A stretch of 64,000 nt of DNA, from positions 186,001 to 250,000 of the forward strand of contig CANLOQ010000003.1 in NCBI GenBank assembly GCA_947492925.1. The letters run 5' to 3'. A model generated the notes under the pieces. That model searched no databases and was not told the origin of the DNA. It saw only the letters and a program-made list of their open reading frames with translations. The stretch's first letter is position 1; each line of letters opens with the position of its first letter. The position numbers and the translations under genes were made by a program. Source of the DNA: an uncultured Sulfitobacter sp. (GTDB taxonomy: Bacteria > Pseudomonadota > Alphaproteobacteria > Rhodobacterales > Rhodobacteraceae). Of this stretch, positions 8,194 to 16,094 are shown in pieces.

Positions 8194-9410
8194 CAGAGGC
8201 GGAACACCAGCGCCTTGAGATATCCGCTTTCGGCCAGTTGCGGCAGTTGCGGATGGTCCGGCCCGGCAAAACCCGTATGCAGCAGAATGCCCCGTCGCCC
8301 GGATCGCCCGATGCCCCGGGTCGAAGCCCCGCGAAACTGTCCAAGATCAGCGGCATGCGAACACGAACACAGCACAAGGATACCGTTTTCTGACACCAGC
8401 GGTGCCGCCAACCGCGCGATCCGTTCGTAGGCGCGCAGCCCCGCATCCAGCGCATTGCGCGACGGCGCAAATGCTGGCGGATCACAGATGACCACATCAA
8501 ACTTTTCACCTTCGCTGCGCAATGCGGCCAGCGTGTCAAACGCGTCCCCCTGCCGCGTGGCAAATCGCTCTGACTTGCCCATCGCAGCAGCACCCTGACG
8601 CGCCAGCTCAAGCGCCGGGGCAGATCCATCCACCGCAAGCGCCGTCTCTGCGCCAGCGGCAAGAGCGGCAAGGGAAAATCCGCCGACATGGGCAAAGACA
8701 TCCAGCACCCGCGCCCCTTTGGACAGACCTGCCGCAAATGCGTGGTTCGGGCGCTGGTCATAAAACAGACCGGTCTTCTGGCCTTCGGTGAGGTCCGCCA
8801 TATAGGTGGCCCCGTTCATTGGCACCGGCACAGGAGCATCCGGTGCCACGCCCGCCAGAACACCGGACACATCGTCCAGCCCTTCCAGCGTGCGCGTGCG
8901 CCCTCCCGCATTCTTCAAAACATTTGTGACACCTGTCACGGCGATCAGCGCGGCACAAAGCGGCGTAATCAGCGTCTCTGCCCAGGCCGCATTCGGCTGG
9001 ACAACACAGGTGTCATCGAACCGGTCTATGATCACGCCGGGCAGGCCATCGGCCTCGGCGTGGATGAGACGGTAGAAAGGCGCATCATAGGCCAGTTGAC
9101 GCAGCGCAAGGGCGCGGGCGATGCGTGTTTCGAACCAGTCCTGATCAATCACAGTCGCCGCATCCTGATCCAGCATGCGTGCGATGATCTTGGACAGCGG
9201 ATTGACCGCCACCAGCCCAAGCGGCTGGCGTTCGGCGTCTTCCAGCCGGGCGATGGTGCCGGGGGCCAGCTTTTTGGTTCTGCGATCCACGACCATTTCA
9301 TTGGCGTAAACCCAGGGCGCGCCGTGCCGGATGGCGCGGGCGTTTGCCTTGGGCATAAGCCGGACGGTGGGGATTTCTTGTGGGTCGGTGGGGGTATGGG
9401 GCGCTGTCAT
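8193..9410 (-). CDS. Class I SAM-dependent rRNA methyltransferase (RlmI/PUA type)
   Basis: 405 aa. An N-terminal PUA-like domain (about residues 15-85) precedes a Rossmann methyltransferase domain. SAM motif I is VLDVFAHVGGFSLAAL, and the catalytic loop is VVICDPPAFAPS. E. coli RlmI makes m5C1962 in 23S rRNA and is the nearest described relative. The exact target base here is inferred from family only. The gene is coupled by a one-base overlap to the PIN gene. Confidence 0.88.
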   Translation of the reverse strand: MTAPHTPTDPQEIPTVRLMPKANARAIRHGAPWVYANEMVVDRRTKKLAPGTIARLEDAERQPLGLVAVNPLSKIIARMLDQDAATVIDQDWFETRIARALALRQLAYDAPFYRLIHAEADGLPGVIIDRFDDTCVVQPNAAWAETLITPLCAALIAVTGVTNVLKNAGGRTRTLEGLDDVSGVLAGVAPDAPVPVPMNGATYMADLTEGQKTGLFYDQRPNHAFAAGLSKGARVLDVFAHVGGFSLAALAAGAETALAVDGSAPALELARQGAAAMGKSERFATRQGDAFDTLAALRSEGEKFDVVICDPPAFAPSRNALDAGLRAYERIARLAAPLVSENGILVLCSCSHAADLGQFRGASTRGIGRSGRRGILLHTGFAGPDHPQLPQLAESGYLKALVFRL

Positions 9411-9501
9411 AGCGCCCCTTTAGCGGGCTTTGCGGTCAAGTTGAAACGAAAAGCGTCGCGCGCAAAGGCTACGGGCCGATACCAGTCCTGTTCGGGGATG
9501 C

Positions 9502-10128
9502 CTAGCGCACCACAAAACGCGCAAGTTCTTGCTGGATGACATGCGCCAGATGATCGCTCACGCGGACCTTCTGGGTCTGGCCGACCCGATCCGCCTCGAC
9601 CGCAGCAAGACCACCAAGCGCGGGCAGATCAGACTGGATCAACCGTGTCGGGGCTAGCGCTGCCTCGGTAGAGGCCCGGCGCACCGTCAGATTGAAGACC
9701 ATGTTATGCACGCCTCCGGTCTTGTAGCGCGCGCGCTCTGACAGGGAATGAAACCGGATCACTTCGACGTCGATGATCACACCGGTGGCGCCCGTCATAT
9801 CGCGCGTGCCCTGCGCAAAGGCGTTCTTGAAGATGGCGGCGACCTGCGCGTGCCGGTCACCAACCGGATCCCCGCGCCAAACGATGTCGGCCCGGGGGTA
9901 GTAGCTGTTTGACTCAGTAGACTTCAGTGTTTTTGGCACGCTGACCCGGATATCTTCCACGGTAACGGGCAAAGCCTGCTGGCCTTGTATCTGCGCGGCA
10001 TTGACGACCCCGGATGCGGGCGGCGTCACCTCGAACGGTGCATTGCGCGTGGCCATATCGGATGCACCGCCGCAAGCCGCGACAGAAGCACCCAGACACA
10101 GGGCGGCGATAAGTTTGATGGGCTGCAT
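9502..10128 (-). CDS. Putative lipoprotein, DUF6778-like
   Basis: 208 aa. A lipoprotein signal with lipobox VAAC (C19) is followed by GGASD, an anchor likely retained at the envelope. The rest is a mixed alpha/beta periplasmic domain. Proteins of this type are found in Rhodobacterales without assigned function; the DUF6778 assignment is from memory of the family and is not certain. It stands alone on the minus strand upstream of the rRNA methyltransferase gene with a 91-bp gap. Confidence 0.7.
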   Translation of the reverse strand: MQPIKLIAALCLGASVAACGGASDMATRNAPFEVTPPASGVVNAAQIQGQQALPVTVEDIRVSVPKTLKSTESNSYYPRADIVWRGDPVGDRHAQVAAIFKNAFAQGTRDMTGATGVIIDVEVIRFHSLSERARYKTGGVHNMVFNLTVRRASTEAALAPTRLIQSDLPALGGLAAVEADRVGQTQKVRVSDHLAHVIQQELARFVVR

Positions 10129-10256
10129 GTCTACCTCGCTTGGGCGCAGATCACGCCCCTTTTTTGTAATTGAGAGGACAGATGCGCGAGGATTAAGGCC
10201 GTTTTACGGCAAAGTGTTACGGTCTTTGCGCGCTGTTGCGGCAGGGCAACGGGCCA

Positions 10257-10526
10257 TCAGTTGCGCGTTCGAGACCGCCAGCCACCACGCCTGCGCGGTG
10301 TTGCAACCTGCGTCAGCCCTTCGCTGAGCACGGATGTCATGGGATGATCGGGATGATCCGCTTTGTACCGCTCAAGCAGCATTCGGATCGTGCGGCCTGT
10401 TTCCTGCTCAACCGGCAGGCTCAGCGCCCAGTCCAGAAAGATCGTGCGACATTCGCCCTGCGTGATCCCTTCGATCCGGTAGCTTTCGTAGATCAGGCCT
10501 TTGGGGTCCTGCGTATCACCCTTCAT
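10257..10526 (-). CDS. Conserved 89-aa protein coupled to glnE
   Basis: Starts at 10526 inside the last codons of glnE (11-bp overlap), so it is translated together with it. It is protein-like throughout, e.g. GLIYESYRIEGITQGECR then IFLDWALSLP, with an amphipathic helical C-terminal half and a basic tail. There is no known domain. The link to GlnE, which regulates glutamine synthetase, suggests a nitrogen-related or housekeeping role by association only. Confidence 0.7.
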   Translation of the reverse strand: MKGDTQDPKGLIYESYRIEGITQGECRTIFLDWALSLPVEQETGRTIRMLLERYKADHPDHPMTSVLSEGLTQVATPRRRGGWRSRTRN

Positions 10527-13317
10527 CGCGGTGGTCCTTTTGCGGCAGTGCAGCGGCGATCAAATCAGCCGCTTTGGCATAGGTCTGTTCCATTCGCGTC
10601 TCAAGGGCTTCTAAGCTGTCGCACCCAAGCGACCGCGCAAGAAATGCCGCCCCCGCCTGCCCCAATCCATCGCTGCGCAGCGGTTCTGCTGACAAAAGGC
10701 GTGCGGCACACTGCAGCGCCCAGCAATCATCGTAACAGCGCCCAAGCGCCGCTGATGCTGCCGCATCCCAAAGTCCCGCAGTGGCCCCGGCGGCCAATCC
10801 ATCGGCGATCCGGTGGGCGGATTGTCCGGCAAGCAGCGCACCGGCCTGCGCCACCAGTTCAATATCCTGCAAATGTCCCGGCCCCAGTTTGGCGTCCCAA
10901 GTGCCGCCGGTCGCCTTGGCCGCCGCAATGCGGGCGCGCATTTCCGCCACATCGCCCAACACGCCTTGTTGCGCGCGCGGCATCGCCAGCACGTCGGCAC
11001 AAAGCGCCTCAACCTCGGCCGCGACTGCCGCCGGTCCGGTGACCACGCGCGCGCGCGTCAGGGCCAGATGTTCCCAGACCCAGGCTTGCGTCTTCTGATA
11101 GCTCTCAAAACTCGCGAGGCTTGTCGCCACGGGCCCCTGATTGCCCGACGGGCGCAAACGCATGTCCACTTCATATAATTTGCCCTGCGCCATCGGTGCT
11201 GTCATCGCGGTGATCATTGCCTGCGTCAGACGCGCGTAATAGGTCCGCGTCGCCAGCGACCGTTTGCCATCGGACGTTTCCTGCCCGGCAGGGTCATAGA
11301 TGATCAGCACATCCAGATCCGACGTGGCCGTCAGCCGCCCTGCCCCCAGCGATCCCATCCCCAGAATGACCGCACCGCGCCCCGGCGGCGGGCCATAGCG
11401 GATTGCAAAATGGTCAGTGACCACAGGCCAGAGCGCGGACAAAACGGCGCGCGCAAGATCAGCGTATTGTCGGCCCGCGGTGGCTGCATCTGTCAGACCC
11501 CGCAACAGATGCACACCAATGCGAAAGTGCCATTCCCGCGCCCAGCGGCGGGTGCCGTCGAGCTGCGCCTCGTAGGATGGCTCCGCTGCCAACACATCTG
11601 TGAGCGCCTGCGTCAGCGCCGTCTCTCCGGGCCAGTCACTGAAGAAGTCACCACCAATGACAGCATCCAGAACGCCTGCGTTGCGCGACAGATGAGCAGC
11701 GAGCGCGGGCGAGGTGCTGACAACGTCGATCAGCAGATCAGCAAGCGGCGGATTGGCCTTGAGCAATGAAAACAACTGCACTCCGGCGGGCAGCCCCGCC
11801 AGAAACCCGTCAAAGGCGCGCAGAGCTTCGTCCGGTTTGGCCGCCTGCGCCAGCCGCATCAGCAGATCAGGCTTTAACCGCGCAAATATCTCTGCCGCCC
11901 GCGCTGAACGCAACGCAGGATAACTGAGCCATGCCTCGGTGATGGACGTATCAAACGGCAGATCCTCCACCGGCGCGTCGGGCGCGGCCCGCGACGCGGC
12001 AAAGAACCCTTCGGTCAGTTCGTGGACCTCGGAAAGGCGCGCATGCAAATCTGACCTGAGCCGGTCCACATCCATGTCCATCATCGCCGCGAGGCGCGCA
12101 AACCCTTCGTCGGTCTTGGGCAAATCATGGGTCTGCGCATCGCGCACCATCTGCAAGCGGTGCTCCACCGTGCGGTGTGCGCGGTAGTGGTCCTTCAGAA
12201 CGGCCGCAGCATCGGTTGGCACCCATCCCTTTGCCGCCAGCAGCGACAGCCCTTCACAGGTGCCGCGCACCCGCAACTCTGCGTCGCGCCCTCCGGCAAT
12301 CAACTGGCGCGTCTGGGTAAAGAACTCAATCTCCCGGATACCGCCGCGCCCCAGCTTCATGTTATGCCCGGGCAAGGTAATCGGCCCGCCCAGCCCCTTG
12401 TGCGCGCGGATGGCAAGGCGCATGTCATGGGCGTCCTGAATGGCCGCAAAATCCAGATGCTTGCGCCAGACGAAAGGCCGCAGCGTCTGAATAAAGCGGT
12501 TCCCGGCCGTCAGATCACCCGCACAGGGCCGCGCCTTGATGTAAGCCGCGCGCTCCCATGTCCGGCCAAGGCTTTCATAATACCGTTCTGCCGCCTCCAT
12601 CGCCATGCAGACAGGTGTGACCGACGGGTCGGGACGCAGGCGTAAATCGGTGCGAAAGACATATCCGTCACCGGTCAGATCATTCAACGTCCCGCTCATC
12701 GCGCGGGTGGCTTTGACAAAAGCTGTGCGGGCGTCGTGAAAATCATCGGGGTCAAAGCGCGTCTCGTCGAAAAGGCAAATCAGGTCGATGTCAGAGGAAT
12801 AATTCAGTTCATGCGCGCCCATCTTTCCCATCGCAAGAACGGTCATGCCGCCAGCGTCATGCAGATCGTCCTCTGTCATCCCCGGCAACTTGCCGCGCCG
12901 CACCAATGGCGCAAGCCCCGCCCTTAGCGCAGCGCCGCAGGCCGCATCCGCATAATCAGTCAGCGCGCCGGTCACCTGCTCCAGCGTCCATGCGCCGCCC
13001 AGATCGGCCAGTGCAGCCATCAGGGCAACCCGCCGCTTGCCCTGCCTCAGGTCTGTTGCCGTCGTCTCTGATGCCAGGTTTCCAGCCTGCGCGATGACAT
13101 CTGCCACCGCCTGTTCGGGGGCTTTCAGCGCAGGCAACAGCCACGCGACCTCTTTTTCCAGCAAGGTCATCAGATATGGTGCCGCCCCCGCCGCCCCCGC
13201 AATCAGCGCCCGCAGTTCCGGTGCCACATCAGGCAAAAGCGTCTCCGCATCCGCCGCGCGGGTCTGGTCAAAGATACGCGGAACGCGGGTAATGCGGGAG
13301 GCAAGGTTGCTTGTCAT
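10516..13317 (-). CDS. glnE: Bifunctional glutamine synthetase adenylyltransferase/deadenylylase
   Basis: 933 aa. Two nucleotidyltransferase domains are visible: the deadenylylating one at KMGAHELNYSSDIDLICLFD and the adenylylating one at GMGSLGAGRLTATSDLDVLI. Each is followed by a helical PII-responsive region. GlnE turns GlnA off by adenylylation when glutamine is high and removes AMP when nitrogen is short, under control of PII proteins. ATG at 13317 is chosen; a longer upstream frame would run into the divergent ybaK gene and lacks protein-like sequence. It is followed by the overlapping 89-aa gene. Confidence 0.95.
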   Translation of the reverse strand: MTSNLASRITRVPRIFDQTRAADAETLLPDVAPELRALIAGAAGAAPYLMTLLEKEVAWLLPALKAPEQAVADVIAQAGNLASETTATDLRQGKRRVALMAALADLGGAWTLEQVTGALTDYADAACGAALRAGLAPLVRRGKLPGMTEDDLHDAGGMTVLAMGKMGAHELNYSSDIDLICLFDETRFDPDDFHDARTAFVKATRAMSGTLNDLTGDGYVFRTDLRLRPDPSVTPVCMAMEAAERYYESLGRTWERAAYIKARPCAGDLTAGNRFIQTLRPFVWRKHLDFAAIQDAHDMRLAIRAHKGLGGPITLPGHNMKLGRGGIREIEFFTQTRQLIAGGRDAELRVRGTCEGLSLLAAKGWVPTDAAAVLKDHYRAHRTVEHRLQMVRDAQTHDLPKTDEGFARLAAMMDMDVDRLRSDLHARLSEVHELTEGFFAASRAAPDAPVEDLPFDTSITEAWLSYPALRSARAAEIFARLKPDLLMRLAQAAKPDEALRAFDGFLAGLPAGVQLFSLLKANPPLADLLIDVVSTSPALAAHLSRNAGVLDAVIGGDFFSDWPGETALTQALTDVLAAEPSYEAQLDGTRRWAREWHFRIGVHLLRGLTDAATAGRQYADLARAVLSALWPVVTDHFAIRYGPPPGRGAVILGMGSLGAGRLTATSDLDVLIIYDPAGQETSDGKRSLATRTYYARLTQAMITAMTAPMAQGKLYEVDMRLRPSGNQGPVATSLASFESYQKTQAWVWEHLALTRARVVTGPAAVAAEVEALCADVLAMPRAQQGVLGDVAEMRARIAAAKATGGTWDAKLGPGHLQDIELVAQAGALLAGQSAHRIADGLAAGATAGLWDAAASAALGRCYDDCWALQCAARLLSAEPLRSDGLGQAGAAFLARSLGCDSLEALETRMEQTYAKAADLIAAALPQKDHRDEG

Positions 13318-13345
13318 GTTGTGATGTTTGCGCCAGTGTCGCGCC

Positions 13346-13813
13346 ATGAGCAAGAGCCTGAAACGTGTCCGCGCCGCACTGGAAACACATGGTGCCCAAG
13401 CTGAGATCGTCGAAACCGCATTGGCGCGCACCGCCGCCGACGCTGCGGCCGCCTTGGGATGTGACGTTGACCAGATCGCGAAATCCATTGTCCTGCGCGG
13501 AGAGACGTCAGGAGAAGCTTTGCTTTTTATCACCGCCGGTGGACAGCAGGTCGATATGGCCCTTGCCGCGACATTGGCCGGAGAGCCGCTTGGAAAAGCC
13601 GACGCCGCGCTTATTCGGGCGCAGACCGGCTTTGCAATCGGGGGTGTCTCGCCTGTGGGCCACTTAACCCCGCCGCGTGCGTGGTTCGATCCTTGCTTGC
13701 TGGCGTTTGATGTGGTCTGGGCCGCCGCCGGAACGCCGCATCACGTCTTTGGCCTTGACCCCCAACAAATCTGTGACCTCGCTGGTGCGCAAACCGCGGC
13801 TTTCACAGAATGA
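13346..13813 (+). CDS. YbaK/EbsC-family aminoacyl-tRNA deacylase
   Basis: 155 aa. It matches the YbaK/ProX fold, with the conserved lysine in QIAKSIVLR and the glycine-rich GGVSPVGH loop. These enzymes hydrolyse mischarged tRNAs such as Cys-tRNA(Pro). The start at 13346 is an ATG; a TTG at 13328 is possible. Only 28 bp separates it from the divergent glnE start, so the two promoters overlap. Confidence 0.85.
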   Translation: MSKSLKRVRAALETHGAQAEIVETALARTAADAAAALGCDVDQIAKSIVLRGETSGEALLFITAGGQQVDMALAATLAGEPLGKADAALIRAQTGFAIGGVSPVGHLTPPRAWFDPCLLAFDVVWAAAGTPHHVFGLDPQQICDLAGAQTAAFTE

Positions 13814-14126
13814 AGGAATGCGGCGGGGTTTCGTGCGCCACCCATAAAACTATCCTGTTGAAAAAAGTGGCAAAGCGCCGAGAAATTTCTGCAAAACTGG
13901 CAAATCTGGCTCATATGAACTCTGCTTCTGGTAAAGGTGAACGTCAATTGCACACTTAATTTAATGCGATTTCAGCACCTTAACCGAATAATGTAAAAAC
14001 CTTTCACATTCCCTCTTGCTCTCTTCGTCACAATCCCCATTTTGGTTGATGTAAAGGGCATTCACATAAGACCCTTTGAACACAGCGAGGCCGCAGTCAG
14101 GCCTGCTTCATACGAAAGGCTCGACA
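13814..14126 (+). other. Gene-free AT-rich interval before the DUF2852 gene
   Basis: No gene is supported. The DNA is markedly more A/T-rich than its surroundings, as expected for a promoter region. It contains a 6-bp inverted repeat (AAAGGG at about 14053, CCCTTT at about 14072) and a 5-bp GC stem (AGGCC/GGCCT, about 14090-14106) in the likely 5' leader of the next gene. Confidence 0.4.
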
Positions 14127-14537
14127 ATGACAACGATGACTTCTGAGCAACCCTATGCCCCGCGTCCCAATTGGTTTGCCCGCAGCGAGATGTGGCTGGA
14201 CGACAAAGGCAAAGGCGCGTGGATTGCCGCAATGGTGCTTGGTTTTATCTTCTTCTGGCCCGTTGGCCTCGCCCTTCTGGCATATATGATCTGGAGCAAA
14301 CGCATGTTTTCTGGGAAGTCCTGCGCCAAGCGCATGAACCGTACCGTGATGTCCACCCGCAGCACAGGCAACGCCGCCTTTGACGCCTACAAGGCCGATA
14401 CGCTTCGCCGTCTCGAAGAGGAACAGTCCAGCTTTGAGGCATTCCTTGAGCGTCTGCGCGAAGCCAAGGACAAGGCAGAGTTTGACCAGTTTATGGACGA
14501 CCGTGCCAAGCGCAGCGACACCGCAGCTGAAGCGTAA
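14127..14537 (+). CDS. DUF2852-family membrane protein
   Basis: 136 aa. A hydrophobic segment (AAMVLGFIFFWPVGLALLAYMIW, about residues 34-56, given here only to locate it) follows NWFARSEMWLDDKGKGAW. A charged helical tail from about 95 onward (RRLEEEQSSFEAFLERLREAK) is likely a coiled coil facing the cytoplasm. The family is typical of alphaproteobacteria and has no assigned function. ATG at 14127 is preceded by GAAAGG. It is followed by a small GC hairpin and the RDD gene. Confidence 0.8.
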   Translation: MTTMTSEQPYAPRPNWFARSEMWLDDKGKGAWIAAMVLGFIFFWPVGLALLAYMIWSKRMFSGKSCAKRMNRTVMSTRSTGNAAFDAYKADTLRRLEEEQSSFEAFLERLREAKDKAEFDQFMDDRAKRSDTAAEA

Positions 14538-14558
14538 GCGGATCACACAGCGCTAATT

Positions 14559-14581
14559 GCCCTCCGGCCCTGCCGGGGGGC
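14559..14581 (+). terminator. GC hairpin between DUF2852 and RDD genes
   Basis: GCCCTCCGGC and GCCGGGGGGC pair as a 10-bp stem with one T-G wobble and a 3-nt loop. There is no T-run after it, so it may only attenuate or protect the upstream message. Confidence 0.45.
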
Positions 14582-14608
14582 ATCCCCCATGAAGCCAGAA
14601 AGCCAAGC

Positions 14609-15034
14609 ATGACACCCGATCCCATCACACAAGCGCAGTTTTACGAAGGCACACCCAGCAAACGGCTTTTTGCCTGGGTGCTGGACATGGTTCTGATCAT
14701 CGGGATTTGCCTGCTGATTGTGCCCTTCACCGTGTTCACCGCTTTCTTGTTCTTTCCATTCTTGATGTTCTGCGTGGGTTTTATCTACCGCACGGCGACG
14801 CTGGCAAACAAATCGGCCACCTGGGGCATGCGCCTGATGTCGATGGAAATCCGCGAAAGCGATGACCAACCGCTCAGCACCGGCATGGCCTTTCTGCACA
14901 CGCTTGGCTATTCGGTCTCGCTGGGTGTTTTCCCGCTACAGATCATCTCGATCATCCTGATGCTTACGTCCGAGCGCAAGCAGGGTTTGACCGATATGGT
15001 TCTCGGCACGGTCCCAATGAACAAACGCCTCTGA
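14609..15034 (+). CDS. RDD-family membrane protein
   Basis: 141 aa. The family's N-terminal motif is visible as [19 protein letters not shown], with the R and D of the RDD signature. Three hydrophobic segments lie at about 22-45, 48-65 and 96-118. Family members are small inner-membrane proteins, some implicated in Na+/H+ exchange, but most are uncharacterised. It is probably co-transcribed with the DUF2852 gene and possibly bpt. Confidence 0.85.
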   Translation: MTPDPITQAQFYEGTPSKRLFAWVLDMVLIIGICLLIVPFTVFTAFLFFPFLMFCVGFIYRTATLANKSATWGMRLMSMEIRESDDQPLSTGMAFLHTLGYSVSLGVFPLQIISIILMLTSERKQGLTDMVLGTVPMNKRL

Positions 15035-15126
15035 ACCGGCCCGGATTTAGAAACCATTTTATTAAAACATCCCTTGGCGGCCCCCGGGTGCAGCGCTACA
15101 CTCTGCCTCAGGAAAGAACGGGATCC

Positions 15127-15948
15127 ATGCGCCACACACTGCCGCTCACACCACAGTTCTATGTGACTGCGCCACAGCCCTGCCCTTATCTTGAGGGCCG
15201 GCTTGAGCGTAAGCTGTTCACCGCATTGCAAGGTGAGAATGCCGGCAACCTTAACGACAGCCTTTCTGCACAGGGCTTTCGCCGCTCACAAAACGTGCTC
15301 TATCGCCCGTCCTGCGCCGATTGCGCCTCGTGCCTCTCCGCGCGTATCGACGTCGCAGCCTTCAAACCCAGCCGCAGCCAGCGGCGCATCCTCAAGCGCA
15401 ACAAGGCGCTTGAGCGGCGGGCGACCTCGCCCTGGGCCACGGAAGACCAGTACGATCTGTTCCGCCGATATCTCGACAGCCGCCATGCGGACGGTGGCAT
15501 GGCCGATATGGACGTCTTTGAATTTGCCGCCATGATCGAGGAAACGCCGATCCGCAGCCGCGTTATCGAATACGCCGACACCGACAGCCGCGATCTTATT
15601 GGTGTGTGCCTGACGGATGTATTGGGCGATGGGGTCAGCATGGTGTATTCCTTCTACAGCCCCGATCGCCCACGGGACGGTCTGGGCAATTACATGATCC
15701 TTGATCATATCGACATCGCCCGCGCGGCAGGGTTGCCTTATGTCTATCTTGGCTACTGGGTGCCGGGCAGCCAGAAGATGGGCTACAAGGCAAAATTCTC
15801 AGGGCTCGAAGTGTATCTTGGCGGAAGCTGGCAAAAGCTCAGAGACCCAGAGGCGTTTGAGCCGGAGCAGCATCCGCTCAGCAACGACCCCATCGCAGAG
15901 CAGGTCGCAAACATCGCCCTGCCCGACATGGCGCAGAAACGGCGCTGA
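15127..15948 (+). CDS. bpt: Leucyl/phenylalanyl-type N-end-rule transferase (aspartate/glutamate leucyltransferase)
   Basis: 273 aa. It belongs to the ATE1-related Bpt family that transfers Leu from Leu-tRNA to proteins with N-terminal Asp or Glu, marking them for ClpS/ClpAP. The conserved N-terminal cysteine region ([14 protein letters not shown]) and the GNAT-like core [17 protein letters not shown], then [18 protein letters not shown], are clear. ATG at 15127 follows GGAAAG. A strong terminator lies downstream. Confidence 0.92.
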   Translation: MRHTLPLTPQFYVTAPQPCPYLEGRLERKLFTALQGENAGNLNDSLSAQGFRRSQNVLYRPSCADCASCLSARIDVAAFKPSRSQRRILKRNKALERRATSPWATEDQYDLFRRYLDSRHADGGMADMDVFEFAAMIEETPIRSRVIEYADTDSRDLIGVCLTDVLGDGVSMVYSFYSPDRPRDGLGNYMILDHIDIARAAGLPYVYLGYWVPGSQKMGYKAKFSGLEVYLGGSWQKLRDPEAFEPEQHPLSNDPIAEQVANIALPDMAQKRR

Positions 15949-16046
15949 CCCTCCGCTATTTGGCTCGTTAATCCGCAGTCTGATGCGTTCTTCGCGCTTT
16001 CGACACGCGCTACCTGTCCACCATCTAAGAAATCGCAAAACAGAAT

Positions 16047-16074
16047 GAGGCCGCCCGTGGGCGGCCTCTTTTTT
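16047..16074 (+). terminator. Rho-independent terminator after bpt
   Basis: A 10-bp perfect GC-rich stem (GAGGCCGCCC with GGGCGGCCTC) is followed directly by T6. It separates bpt from the convergent TRAP operon. Confidence 0.88.
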
Positions 16075-16094
16075 CGATCACGCTCTGTTCAGGA

